In this document: piece by piece, positions 11,633-22,175 of the stretch | Numbering within the stretch: position 1 is the first letter of the stretch | Layout of the letters: each line of letters starts with the position of its first letter | Assembly: GCF_963678635.1 (NCBI RefSeq) | Contig: NW_026971609.1 | Location: 1 to 64,000, forward strand | From: Symsagittifera roscoffensis | Taxonomy: Eukaryota; Xenacoelomorpha; Acoela; Convolutidae | Reading direction: 5' to 3' | Length of the DNA: 64,000 bases | Program-made: the position numbers and the translations under genes | Notes under the pieces: generated by a model | Databases searched by the model: none | Told to the model about the DNA's origin: nothing | Seen by the model: the letters and a program-made list of their open reading frames with translations, nothing else

Positions 11633-11965
11633 ATGAGGATGCTTGATATAGAGCGTTATTCCTCTATATTGTTTTTGATTTTTCACAGACTAGCTGCATC
11701 AGATCCTTGGGATGCTGTTTTAAAGGTCATTAACAATCAAATGGGTTTTCCTATCAATGACGTGGACCTCGCTGCGTGCCATTTTCTTCATTGGAGCAGG
11801 ACGGAGACCAATCGTCCAAATTTATTTATCATCATCATCGCAATTTGGCTTGGAACTATAGAGATAATTCGAAAACAAATAAAGAAGACTGGGAAGTCTA
11901 TTTATGTGGTTGAAAGGCTGACACCAGCTGACACCATCCGACAGAGACATACTGAAACACGATAA
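11633..11965 (+). pseudogene. LINE ORF1-like protein remnant, unit 2
   Basis: Same motif order as in unit 1 (D-P-W-D-A-V-L-K-V-I, G-F-P-I-N-D-V-D, L-T-P-A-D). Here the two parts are joined in one 110-codon frame because of a compensating indel near 11788, but the R-P-I-V motif is garbled by it (T-E-T-N-R-P-N). An upstream stop truncates the coiled lead. Treated as dead. Confidence 0.55.
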
Positions 11966-12589
11966 GGCTGCCAATTTGTCCACGACAACAAATAAGTCAG
12001 TTTTTGAGCATCAAAACTAGAGGATCATATTATATATAAAATTTTAAAACAAAATTTTGATAACAATGAATGCATAAAAGCTCGCATTGATTGTTATCGC
12101 TTTTAAAACAATCATAATTTCTGTTTTTTGTGTTCTCTTAAAGCAAATAGTTGATAAAACTGAAAGTCTCCCTTTTGAATAATTGATTAACTCGATTATC
12201 GACGTTTTTGAGTAGTTTTGTCCGCTGGAAAGACTGCCATCAAAAGAGAGAACTTCTAGATGAATCGTAAAATTGGAAATTTTGCAAAAAAAAACGAAAA
12301 CGAGACAGACTATGTAAAGGTAACTTTCAAAACCATCAGAAAATAATCTTTTTTGTAGTCTAAAAATTCAAACCATCAAAAAATTTGTCTAATTAGACAG
12401 AGCAAAAGGGAGTACTATGATAACAATTTCATGTCTATTTGTAATTCCAATTCTTTGCTTTTAATGACTTTTGCGGAAAATTAAACGAAAAACCTTCTCC
12501 AATAAATTTGATTGAATCAAACCATTTTTTTGTTGACACAGGAGAAAAACTTGCTAATTAGCAAGATAATCAGAACATTAAGTGTTTTA

Positions 12590-12878
12590 GAGTTAAACAA
12601 AACGAATCCTCTTATTTTCTCTATTCCGCACATCATGATGAAATACTGAAATATTATAACTCATTAAGATAAATTGTATAGTGTCCTAATGGCATACGTA
12701 ATAAACTGGTTAAAAATATGTGCTGAGGTAGTTAGCCATGCAATAGCTGATTTGTTCAATCAAATTTTAACCTAAGAAATATTTTCATATGTATTCAAAA
12801 TAGCCAAACTTCTACCTTTTCATAAGAAAGGTTCTTTTGAAGACCCATTAAAATCTAGACCATTAAGTCTGCCATTTC
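12590..12878 (+). pseudogene. LINE reverse transcriptase N-terminal fragment, unit 2
   Basis: Same residues as in unit 1, including I-A-K-L-L-P-F-H-K-K-G-S-F and R-P-L-S-L, again with internal stops. It ends at the boundary with unit 3. Confidence 0.55.
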
Positions 12879-12882
12879 ATTT

Positions 12883-14597
12883 GAGGCTCACTTCGGGAAA
12901 TTTTAATCAGCGATCAATCCGGTGGTTATGGCGTTGAGTTTGATTGACTAAAAAAGTCAAAGTTATTCAGTTCGGAGTAAAATTTTGGGTCCAAACATTT
13001 CAATGTAGAATGCATCAAAAAAAGTTTGTAAAATTTTAGGCAAATTGCCTCGGTCATTTTTAATCTAAAATCAACGGAATTTCAAAAAAAAAACATGTTT
13101 TTAACTTTGATTTTTTTTCGTTTTTTTTTCCCAGATATTTGAAATGCGGATAATTATTATCTTTCTGACGAACTTTTTTTGGTTCCTGCTGAGAACTTGA
13201 GTTCGACATTGAATTGAGAGAAACTATTTGGCTCCGTTGAATTGACTAACAAATTGAACAGTCGGACTTTTCTAATTTTGGATAAGAAAAACGGTCTTTG
13301 GTCAAAAGTTGGATCTCATCGATACCCAACAACAGAATATTGTTAACCTGGAGGGTGAGAATGTTAACAGAAACGAACTTATCAAGATGAGGATGCTTGA
13401 TATAGAGCGTGATTCCTCTATATTGTTTTTGATTTTTCACAGACTAGCTGCATCAGATCCTTGGGATGCTGTCTTAAAAGTCATTAACTATCAAATGGGT
13501 TTTCCTATCAATGTCGTGGACATCGCTGCGTGGCATTTTCTTCCCGGAGCAGGACGGAGACCAATCGTCCAAATTTATTTATCATCATCATCGCAATTTG
13601 GCTAGGAACTTTAGAGATAATTGGAAAACAAAAAAGAAGACTGGAAAGTCTATTTATGTGGGTGAAAGGCTGACACCAGCTGACACCACCCAACAGAGAC
13701 ATACTGAAACACGCTAAGGCTGCCCATTTGTCCACGACATCAAAAAAGTCAGGTTTTTGAGCATAAAAACTAGAGGATCATATTATATATAAAATTTTTA
13801 AAAAATTTTGATAACAATGAATGCATAAAAGCTCGCATTGATTGTTATCGCTCTTAAAACAATCATAATTTCTGTTTTTTTTGTTCTTTTAAAGCATATA
13901 GTTGATAAAACTGAAAGTCTCCCTTTTGAATAATTGATTAACTCAATTATCGACGTTTTTGAATAGTTTTGTCCGCTGGAAAGACTGCCATCAAAAGAGA
14001 GAACTTCTAGGTGTATCGTAAAATTGGAAACTTTGCAAAAAAACGAGACAAACTATGTAAAGGTAACTTTCAAAACCATCAGAAAATAACATTTTGTAGT
14101 GTAAAACTTCCAGCGCTCAAAAACCGACCAAAAGGGCGTACTATGATAACAATTACATGCCTATTTGTAATTCCAATTCTTTGCTCTTAATGACTTTTGC
14201 GGAAAATTAAACGAAAAACCTTCTCCAATAGATTTGAATGAATTCAACTATTTTTTTGTTGACACTGGAGAAAAACTTGCTAACAAGCAAGACAATCAGA
14301 ACATTAAGTGTTTTAGAGTTAAACAGAACGACTCCTCTAATTTTCTCTATTCCGCACATCATGAAGAAGTGCTGAAATGTTATAACTCATAAAGATAAAT
14401 TGTATAGTGTGATGATGGCATACGTAATAAACTGGTTAAAATCATGTGCTGAGGTAGTTAGCCATGCAATAGGTGAATTGATCAATCAAATTTCAACCTG
14501 AGAATTATTTCAGATGTATTCAAAATAGCCAAACTTCTACCTTTCCATCAGAAGGGTTCTTTTGAGGACCAATCAAAATCTAGACCATTAAGCCTGC
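12883..14597 (+). repeat. LINE-bearing triplication, unit 3
   Basis: Third unit. Its right edge ('ccattaagcctgc' at about 14585-14597) continues into further reverse transcriptase sequence instead of another unit, so unit 3 is the one connected to the parental LINE. It is slightly more diverged from units 1 and 2 than they are from each other. Confidence 0.85.
13309..13717 (+). pseudogene. LINE ORF1-like protein remnant, unit 3
   Basis: The best preserved lead among the three copies, reading L-I-D-T-Q-Q-Q-N-I-V-N-L-E-G-E-N, then D-P-W-D-A-V-L-K-V-I, G-F-P-I-N-V-V-D, R-R-P-I-V-Q-I-Y and, after a frame shift near 13600, L-T-P-A-D. The R-P-I-V and L-T-P-A parts lie in different frames, as in unit 1. 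Confidence 0.6.
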
Positions 14598-15340
14598 TTT
14601 CGTCAAAAAAGTAAATTTAGAAAAAATGCTTTCAATCGTTCAATTTTTTAAATTAATAAGTGTAACATCCTTGCAGCAGAACAATTTTGTTTTCAAGAAC
14701 TTTCGTTCATGTATTCACGCTATCAGTACATCAAAAGAAGTTAAGAAAACGTTTGACACTATCGATCAAACTTGTCTGATGAAAAAGCTAGAACGCTAGG
14801 TCTTTCGTGGAATAAGCTACAAAATAAAACAATCATATTTAACGGATTTTTATCACTACCTATCTTCAATATGTTACAGATAAAATACGAAAATACGGTG
14901 TTCCACAGGACTCGGTACTTGGACCGCTGCTGTTTTAACTATACAAGAAAAAAAATCCTATCAATTCAAAAAAAAAACGAATAAAACGTGCCTTTTTGCG
15001 GATGACACAACGCTGTTGTGCACTATTAAAATTTTAAACGCAGTACAAGAATTCAAAAAAAAGGAGAATATGGAGTTGTGGTGCAAAGCCAATGGAATAA
15101 CAATTATTACAAATCAAGTCAGGCAGCTAAATTTGATCGGAAAACAAAAATAAAGCCAAGTACCTCTCGGAGGAGGAAAAATTGAATGTGTAGGTCATTT
15201 CAAATATCTGGGCGTCATAAAAGACAATAATTTGACTTTTCATCACCATGTTGATATTATTTGCAAAATATTATCTCGTTTTAACAGTTTTATGTTTACG
15301 CAAAATATTATCTCGTTTTAACAGTTTTATGTTTACGAAA
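14330..15340 (+). pseudogene. LINE reverse transcriptase, degenerate
   Basis: Continuation of the non-LTR retrotransposon from unit 3. Motifs read in order with stops and shifts: I-A-K-L-L-P-F-H-Q-K-G-S-F and R-P-L-S-L (14520-14597); K-Y-G-V-P-Q-D-S-V-L-G-P-L-L-F (about 14897-14940, family form 'GVPQGSVLGPLLF'); F-A-D-D-T-T-L-L (about 14993-15016, the catalytic aspartates); and F-K-Y-L-G-V-I-K-D-N-N-L-T-F (about 15198-15240, family form 'YLGV..D..LTW'). The motif set matches CR1/L2/jockey-like elements. I see no apurinic endonuclease domain upstream; the space between ORF1 and RT is too short for one, so an internal deletion is likely. Multiple stops mean the gene is dead. Confidence 0.8.
15263..15338. 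repeat. 38-bp direct tandem duplication
   Basis: The phrase starting 'caaaatattatctcgtttta' occurs at 15263 and again at 15301, inside the degenerate reverse transcriptase. Confidence 0.9.
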
Positions 15341-16060
15341 ATTTTTCCTGAGATTTTACAATGTTTAAGCCAGGCCATTACTGTGTAGAATTTTGCTCTT
15401 CAACAAAAAATATTCAGCAAAAAAAAGTGTAAATGCAAAACGGATATTAAGAACTGAAGTTTTTAAAAGAAAGCTCAAAACCGTCAGGTGATGCCAGTTT
15501 TTCATGAATACAAAATAGAAACCGTTTTCGAAATCTTTCTCAATCAATTATATAAAGAAAAGGTTGATCAGTTGCTTAAAAAACCTCCACTCATTTTTCC
15601 TAAAGAAGAACAGTTTTCACGAAAAAGATGGTGCACTAGAGCTCGCGACTCAAAAACTCTCATTGTACTACTAGAAAAAACAAATGGGCTGCACAGGTCG
15701 TTCAGCCAGGGGATGAAAAGTTTTACAACTTTTTATCAACAAACAAACTGCTACCTGACTTTTTAAAACAATTAAAGGCAATCGAAATTAATAAATATAG
15801 GTATAAAATTGAGAACTTTTTTCTGATAGATAATTCCGATTTACATAAAATGCATTTTTCATAAATGCTAGTATTTGATCCTCGTCTTTTCGGTTTTCCA
15901 GGGTCTTGCATCGATGAGGCCCTCAGGGCTCGTGCGCCATCCTTTTGAGTTAAAAACTTTATATGTATATTTTCTCACTAAATAATTCAAATTCTAATTT
16001 AATAGACAAACAAACAAGTTTCTTCAATATTATTCAATACTTAAACGGAAAACATGTCAT
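15340..16060. other. LINE 3' remnant or anonymous sequence
   Basis: A frame at 15488-15766 (+) follows the reverse transcriptase in the expected place for its C-terminal part, but its residues match nothing I recognise. The rest is AT-rich. A poly-A-like end of the LINE was not identified. Confidence 0.35.
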
Positions 16061-16360
16061 TTACTAATCAAAGCGCAGACGTACCAAAAACTCTGCCGGC
16101 CGCAGATACAGCAAAGTGATCATAGGTCACACTATGAGAACAATAACCAAAATATTTTTGTCTTGGCCGAAGTCATATCATCGTCACTGTTGCTTTCAAA
16201 AAAAATCGTCGGCGGGCCAAGGTACATGAGGTGCGGCAGCCTTCTGAGAGCGGAGAGTGCCTCCTCTTCCTGTGAGAGATTCGAACCTTGGTTCGGTCTC
16301 ACAGGTGTTCAAGGCATCGGAATGATTACTTCTCATCACAATTGTTGTCTAGATTAAAAA
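16060..16360 (-). repeat. Interspersed repeat, partner of 41800-42060
   Basis: Shares an ordered set of words with 41800-42060: 'acagcaaagtg' plus 'cat', 'gagaac', 'aatcattgtcgt'/'atcatcgtcact', 'gagagtg', and 'tgtctagatt'/'catttagatt'. Both share the short core 'gcggagagtg' with the SINE at 30331-30393. A perfect-looking hairpin sits at 16269-16305 (CCTGTGAGA...TCTCACAGG, with CGAACC/GGTTCG at the top). The strand is given by analogy with the SINE. Confidence 0.5.
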
Positions 16361-16807
16361 ATATCAACAGAGTTAGAGGCGAGAGTGGCTGTTCGTTTTT
16401 CGACGAAATCATTGGATAGAGGGGAGATGGTAGAAAGGGAGGCGTATAGACCAGTTTGTTAGGGAATTTAGTTGCAGCAAAACTCAGTAGACTTCCAAAT
16501 ACACTAAAAACTAAAACTTTTCTCGTCATTTGAGTGAGTATATGCAATAGCTAGGACTAGTTTTTAGTTTTGCTCTTTTCAGTTTTGCTCTTAGTTGGAA
16601 GTATGGCGCTGTACTTAAATTAGGTTAATGTGGTATTGTTATAAGAATCATGGTGTATATTGACTCTGCTGACCTTGTGAAAAAGTCTTACAATACTCGT
16701 TAAGCTAAGTACTAGTCAGTTTAAGATATCCAAAGTTAATAAATATATTGTGCGCTTATTCAGTGGGGGGCAATTATTAACTAGTCTCTGAATTGAATCC
16801 ATTTGTT

Positions 16808-17299
16808 GTTCCGACTTTCGATACGAAAGTAACGGAATATTTGTGCTCGGGGTGGGTTTTTTTTTCTTCAGACAAATTTCGACTTTTTAACTAGCCATTT
16901 TTGACGGAATTTTTTTTATATCATTCAAAAGGTATTGTTATCCTGAGCTCAAATGTGAAAAGATATTTCACCTGTGATCATTTTTCGTAAAGTTATGAGG
17001 GTTTAAAGATTGCCATTTTGGCCATTTTGACCAATTTGGGACAATTAACGCGCGATATAATTCGCGCTATTAACGCGTAAGCGGAGATTTAATCCTTCTT
17101 ATAAATCGTTCCAAATTGGTTGAACGAAGCTCATTTGCCATAATTGATTTGTTACAAGGAACGAAGCCTATCTTTTTGTACTTTAAATGGCGTGTGGGGG
17201 GATGATTTTCATAAAAAGTATCAAATTTTAGAAAAAAAAACTTCATTTTATTTTATTTCATTTAATTTTTTTATGTTATAACTGCTGCTCCATAAACCA
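16808..17299 (+). mobile_element. Element M copy 3, 3'-truncated
   Basis: Starts 'gttccgactttcgatacgaa' and follows the other copies to 'ctgctccataaacc'. It then switches directly into a fragment of the FkbM-type gene at an A-rich microhomology. The subterminal 'agtcggaac' and terminal hairpin present in other copies are missing. Confidence 0.9.
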
Positions 17300-17423
17300 T
17301 AAAAGTCAATGGTAACTTCGTAACATAATTTTCGGAAACTTTTCCACATTTTATTGAATACAATAAAAACACAACGGCACAGAGAAAGATGAACTTCTTG
17401 AAATATTTTGTCCTGGCTGTCAT
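17299..17423 (-). pseudogene. 5' fragment of the FkbM-type methyltransferase gene
   Basis: Duplicate of the first 41 or so codons of the intact gene at 20287-21300. The ATG is at 17423 and the frame keeps M-T-A-R-T-K and the hydrophobic anchor F-I-F-L-C-A-V-V-V with a few substitutions. It stops abruptly where element M copy 3 begins, so it can encode at most a membrane anchor. It shares more than 850 bp of upstream flank with the intact gene. Confidence 0.85.
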
Positions 17424-18331
17424 TTCAATATGATTCGTAATTACCTCTGAATCAAGAAATAATCATCAAAATTATTCCAAATTGGAAATTGATAAGAAAT
17501 GATCCGTAAATTTACGCCTAACGTAAAAAACAAACGTAAATTTACGCCTCTGGTCAAATCCCGGGCAATCAGTTTGGTTAACCTCAAAAAGAAGTCGTCA
17601 AAATATTTGAAGAAAATTCGACCCTCCCCTGAGAAAACCCTAGATCCCCCTGCAAAAAACGTACCATTTCTTTGCCTGTAGGCCTAACGTTTTTCTATTA
17701 CTTATGGGCACAGGTGGTTATTGCGTTAAATGGTGAGAAAAATTGATGAAGTTGACCTTCAAACATCAGGAGGAGAGCCCAAAAAATGTTAACTTTGGTG
17801 AATCTCCAAATTTTGAATAAATTTTGTGAAAACCCAAAATCAGTTTTCAGTCAACTATGACTGAAATACATTAAGAAAAACCGAAGATCTGTTCCTTTTC
17901 TAAAATTTTTAGTTTACGGGTTTTTTAGAAAATTTTTAACATATAGAAGAACATTCTGCATGTGTTCACTGGAAAAGGGATGTTTTCTGGATTTGTATTT
18001 GTTGGGCTGTTGTTTTTTTAAAAAAAATAAATACCTGTTTTTCTTTTAAAAATAGCTCAATTCAGAGCGACATTATAAATGTCGTTTTTCTAAATTTCCT
18101 TATACGTCTGAAGTTTTATTGTTTCAAATTATCCGCCCATGTATTTTAAAAGACAAAGCGATGAGTTGCATCTAGCCAAAACACCATTAAGACCAATTAG
18201 TGCCCTCAGTTTTATTGTGAATTTGCTCTGAGCCGGACCGCAATCGATTATTAAAAATTTGAAATATCGCGCTCACTCATCCTATCCACTTTACGAAGTT
18301 AAACCCCCTCCCCTCCATCATTTTTGGTTTT
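17299..18331. repeat. Duplicate of 21176-22110 (FkbM 5' end and flank)
   Basis: Collinear with 21176-22110, with high identity. The main difference is about 115 bp at 17785-17900 that the other copy lacks. Both contain the hAT-like end ('cctagatcccc...ctgcaaaaaa') and the repeated 'gtaaatttacgcct' words. This copy is bounded on both sides by element M copies in the same orientation. Confidence 0.85.
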
Positions 18332-18873
18332 TGTTCCGACTTTCGATACGAAAGTAACGGAATATTTGTGCTCGTGGTGGTTTTTTTTTCTTCAGACAAA
18401 TTTCGACTTTTTAACTAGACGATTTTGACGGAATTTTTTTATATCATTCAAAAAGTATTGTTGTCCTGAGCTTAAATTTGAAAAGATATTTCACCTGTGA
18501 TCATTTTTCGTAAAGTTATGAGGGTTTAAAGATTGCCATTTTGGCCATTTTGACCAATTTGGGACAATTAACGCGCGATATAATTCGCGCTATTAACGCG
18601 TAAGCGGAGATTTAATCCTTCTTATAAATCGTTCCAAATTGGTTGAACGAAGCTCATTTGCCATAATTGATTTGTTACAAGGAACGAAGTCTATCTTTTT
18701 GTACTTTAAATGGCGTGTGGGGGGATGATTTTCATAAAAAGTATCAAATTTTAGAAAAAAAAAGTTCATTTTATCTTATTTCATTTAATTTTTTTATGTT
18801 ATAACTGCTGCTCCATAAACCTTAAAAAGCAGTCGGAACATTCAGGGCTTCGATCTGTTACGAGCAGTCTTGT
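18332..18873 (+). mobile_element. Element M copy 4, full length
   Basis: Complete copy of about 540 bp. Order: 'gttccgactttcg' at the 5' end, 'gtgctcg' with a T tract, 'aactag', the GC-rich core 'ttaacgcgcgatataattcg', 'cgccattt'-like 'aaatggcgtgtgggggg', then 'ctgctgctccataaacc', the inverted 'agtcggaac', a decayed hairpin and 'gagcagtcttg'. It inserts between T residues with no obvious target duplication. No coding frame is present. Confidence 0.9.
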
Positions 18874-18874
18874 T

Positions 18875-20280
18875 CAATTTTGAATTCGAGTTGATTTTCA
18901 AGTTTAACTATCTTGTACTATTCATTGCTCTGCTCCCGCTTCCGCAGAAAAAGCGGAATTTTTATGCTTGGGATATGGTTGTTTATTCAGTCAGTTTTTG
19001 AATTTTTGACCAAATTTTTTATACAACCTGAAAATGACTGGTAGGAAATATGGAGTAGTTAGCTCTAAACATAGGTTCAAACTTTTGAGAAAAAGTGGCG
19101 TAGATTTTTGATTTTTCAGAATAACTTTGCACATTGAATTTCTAATCTTATTCGTGCTGCAGTGATCTGCCAGTTTTTCCAAACTACATTGAAATGATTC
19201 TTATGGATCGTGTAGCAATTCGAATTTCTCTCACAGGGTAGAGAAGAAAACGGTCGGAGCAATTTGAGCTATTCCCATAGTAGTGGACTGCTTTTATTAA
19301 ATTTTTTTAAAAATTTTTCTTCATTCTATCGAAACATTCTATTTCTTCATTCTATCGATTCTTGTAAGTTAATAATTTCCATCTTGCAAGATCTTGCAAG
19401 GTAACACTCATTTGCAAGAATCTTGGAAGATCTTGCAAGATAACCTTACTTGATCGACTCGGGCATCTTGTTATTTTTGGCATCTTGTTAGTTAAGATCT
19501 CAAAAAACACAAAAATTCTAAAAAATAAGGCATGGGTTGAATTATGTTTCAGCGGTGCTTCAGATTATTGGTTTAAGCTACTGTTTTTCAAGGATAGATT
19601 CTATAGATGACAGCGTATTTCGGTAACTTTTTTGTACCATTTGATCCAAGTTTTTATTGTTTTTTTTTCAGATTTTTTTTCCACAATTTTTCGCAATTTT
19701 TTAAGTAACGAGCAGAAATTTCTTCAGGGCAATAAAGTGTTATATCTAGGCTAAGCTACAGTAATTTTGGATTTAAACTGGGAACTATTACACAGCTAAC
19801 GGCACAAGAACAAAATAAAAATGAAAAACTTCTTCAAAATTAAGTGCTTCTCAATAGCGATATGTTGCTCTAACAGAACAGCTCTGTGGTAAAGTGTAAA
19901 GTATGCACCGATTTTTTGAAAATCACGATAAAATTTTTGGATTACGAGTGTTTGAAAGAGCAAACAATGGAGACGATTGTTTGGTTGAAATTCAGACAGG
20001 AAAAAAGAGACGGAACAAGCCAATCAATACCTCTCTTCTCTCTTAGGGCATGATTTTCGGTTGCGACTTTGAACTTTATATGTTGCGTTTTTTGTGCTTT
20101 CTCAGCGTTTTTGTGCTATTCATGTGACCATATGCGACAATTTTGCTCAATTTTCGTAAAAGTTGAAAAAGTTGAAAATGTTAGACTGCCGCACTTTTTG
20201 TACCCTTATCAATTTTTTGTGAGTTTTGGACACTTTTTCAGCAATTTTTTATAATTGGTTCATATTGCATAAATTAGTAA
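18875..20280. other. No gene seen; possible ancient element M relative
   Basis: The stretch at about 18920-19060 ('cttccgcagaaaaagcggaa', then 'atgcttggg', then a T-rich run) has the same order of short words as the 5' end of element M but is much diverged. At 19380-19445 the word 'atcttgcaaga' is repeated four times. Several short frames near 19800-20250 show no recognisable protein. Confidence 0.4.
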
Positions 20281-20286
20281 CTTATA

Positions 20287-21300
20287 TTACCATTTTGGCA
20301 AATCAAAGTCACTTTTGAAGTATTTCTCATCATCCATGTGCAAGTTTGTGAAACGACACAGTTGTCTATTTTTGGTGTAAGCTCGATGTGTGTTGCAAAA
20401 CTCTGACAATTTTCTCAGCAAATTGTCAAGTTGATCCGACGCTAATTGACGCTCTTTCAATAATAGACTCCTTCTGTGCCATTCGACCATAAGAAGGTTG
20501 ATATATTTTATTGAACCCGACAGAACCAAATCGGCAATAACATCAACCTCAGAACCTTCTATGTCCATTTTCATCACAACTTCTGGAGGTTTATTTATAT
20601 TCACTGGCCCAATTTTTCGCGTGGCGACAACATCTCGAAGGAATGAAGAAAGGCGAATCATTTTAACTTTTTTATAGTTGCTGGATTGATTTCTGTCATT
20701 TTTGGATGTTGCGATAACATCTGGGGGTAAGACTCCCCCACCCAATTCCCATTTTCTGTTATCGGTGAAAAACTCACCCTGCCCCTCGTGATCTGAAACT
20801 GCGCTTTCAGTAAAAAATTTAACAAACCAGCCACATTTGTTATAACTATCTTCTAATAATTTCAACTTTCGGGTTTGATGAGAATTCGGCTCGAACCCTA
20901 CGGCGCACAGTGTTTTGGTGTCTTCGGTTCGTGAATGCTCAGAATTTACTCTTCGTCTCTCGTCAGGTTTCCCAAAAGACGAGTTATAAATGCCGAGAAC
21001 CTCCGAGCCCGGATATAACTCCGGCTCAAACAACTTACGAACTTGTATACCAACATTCGATCCGACGTCCAAATAAACGTGATAACAGCCATCTAATAAG
21101 TTCTTAGATGACTTGGAATTGACCATCTCGTCCGTGTTCGCAACAGTCGGATCAGCCTCAACTAAGGTCCTGCCGATAAAAGTCAATGGTAATTTCGTAA
21201 CATAATTTTTGGAAACTTTGCCACAGTTTATTGAATACAATAAAACCACAACGGCACAGAGAAAGATGAACTTCTTGAAAAATTTTGTCCTGGCTGTCAT
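20287..21300 (-). CDS. FkbM-type methyltransferase, membrane-anchored
   Basis: A 337-residue uninterrupted frame with a genuine ATG at 21300. Residues 9-25 form a hydrophobic segment after a basic start, giving the layout of a type II membrane protein or uncleaved signal anchor. The S-adenosylmethionine-binding fold follows: L-D-V-G-S-N-V-G at 77-84 is the glycine-rich loop, G-F-E-P-N at 135-139 the second-strand acidic motif, K-M-D-I-E-G-S-E at 244-251 and V-E-W-H at 272-275 the hallmark motifs of the FkbM family. Known members methylate hydroxyl groups of sugars and other small molecules; the substrate here is unknown, and a Golgi or surface location is inferred from the anchor. The gene is single-exon. 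A diverged duplicate of its 5' end lies at 17299-17423, and a Ty3/gypsy element sits about 0.9 kb upstream in the same orientation. Confidence 0.9.
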   Translation of the reverse strand: MTARTKFFKKFIFLCAVVVLLYSINCGKVSKNYVTKLPLTFIGRTLVEADPTVANTDEMVNSKSSKNLLDGCYHVYLDVGSNVGIQVRKLFEPELYPGSEVLGIYNSSFGKPDERRRVNSEHSRTEDTKTLCAVGFEPNSHQTRKLKLLEDSYNKCGWFVKFFTESAVSDHEGQGEFFTDNRKWELGGGVLPPDVIATSKNDRNQSSNYKKVKMIRLSSFLRDVVATRKIGPVNINKPPEVVMKMDIEGSEVDVIADLVLSGSIKYINLLMVEWHRRSLLLKERQLASDQLDNLLRKLSEFCNTHRAYTKNRQLCRFTNLHMDDEKYFKSDFDLPKW

Positions 21301-22110
21301 TTCAATATGATTCGTAATTACCTCTGAATCAAAAAATAATCATCAAGGTTATTCCAAATTGGAAATTGATAAGAAATGATCCGTAAATTTACGCCTAACG
21401 TAAAAGACAAACGTAAATTTACGCCTCTGGTCAAATCCCGGGCAATCAGTTTGGCTAACCTCAAAAAGAAGTCGTCAAAATATTTGAAGAAAATTCGACC
21501 CTCCCCTGAGAAAACCCTAGATCCCCCCTGCAAAAAAGAACGTATCCTTCCTTTGCCTGTAGGCCTAACGTTTTTCTATTACTTATGGGCACAGGTGGAT
21601 ATTGCGTTAAATGGTGAGAAAAATTGATGAAGTTGACCTTCAAACATCAGGAGCAGAGCCCAAAAAATTTGTTTCTTTTCTACCAAAAAAATTTTTAGTT
21701 TACGGGTTGTTTAGAAAATTTCATAACATATAAAAGAACACTCTGCAAAAGGGCTGTTTTTTCTGATTTGTATTTGTTGGGCTGTTGTTTTTGAAAAATT
21801 AAATACCTGTTTTTATCAAAAAAATAGCGCAATTCAGAGCGACATCATAAATGCCGTTTTTCTAAATTTCCTTATACGTCTGAAGTTTTATTGTTTCAAA
21901 TTATCCGCCCATATATTTTAAAAGACAAAGCGGTGAGTTGCATCTAGCCAAAACACCATTAAGACCAATTAGTGCCCTCAGTTATATTGTGAATTTGCTC
22001 TGAGCCGGATCGCAACCGATTATTAAAAGTTAGAAATATCGCGCTCACTCATCATCTCAATTTTACGAAATTCAACCCCGTCCTCTCCATCATTTTTGGT
22101 TTTCTGATTT
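21176..22110. repeat. Source copy of the FkbM 5' duplication
   Basis: Includes the first 41 codons of the FkbM-type gene and about 0.8 kb of its upstream DNA; partner of 17299-18331. A possible 5' untranslated donor ('cagag|gtaatt' on the minus strand near 21320) is visible but unproven. Confidence 0.8.
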
Positions 22111-22171
22111 TTTTTTAATTTGCAAATTATTTTCTCTCAGAAATCATTCTAGGTTGAATCGAAGCCTGCTA

Positions 22172-22175
22172 ACGG
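22172..22175. repeat. Target-site duplication (left), ACGG
   Basis: The four bases ACGG directly abut the left LTR, and ACGG recurs at 28426-28429 directly after the right LTR. A 4-bp duplication is normal for Ty3/gypsy integration. Confidence 0.8.

Larger units (their letters stand above)
11135..12882 (+). repeat. LINE-bearing triplication, unit 2
   Basis: Second unit, closely matching units 1 and 3. A TAA interrupts the ORF1-like frame near 11622, where unit 1 reads through with a tyrosine codon. Confidence 0.9.
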
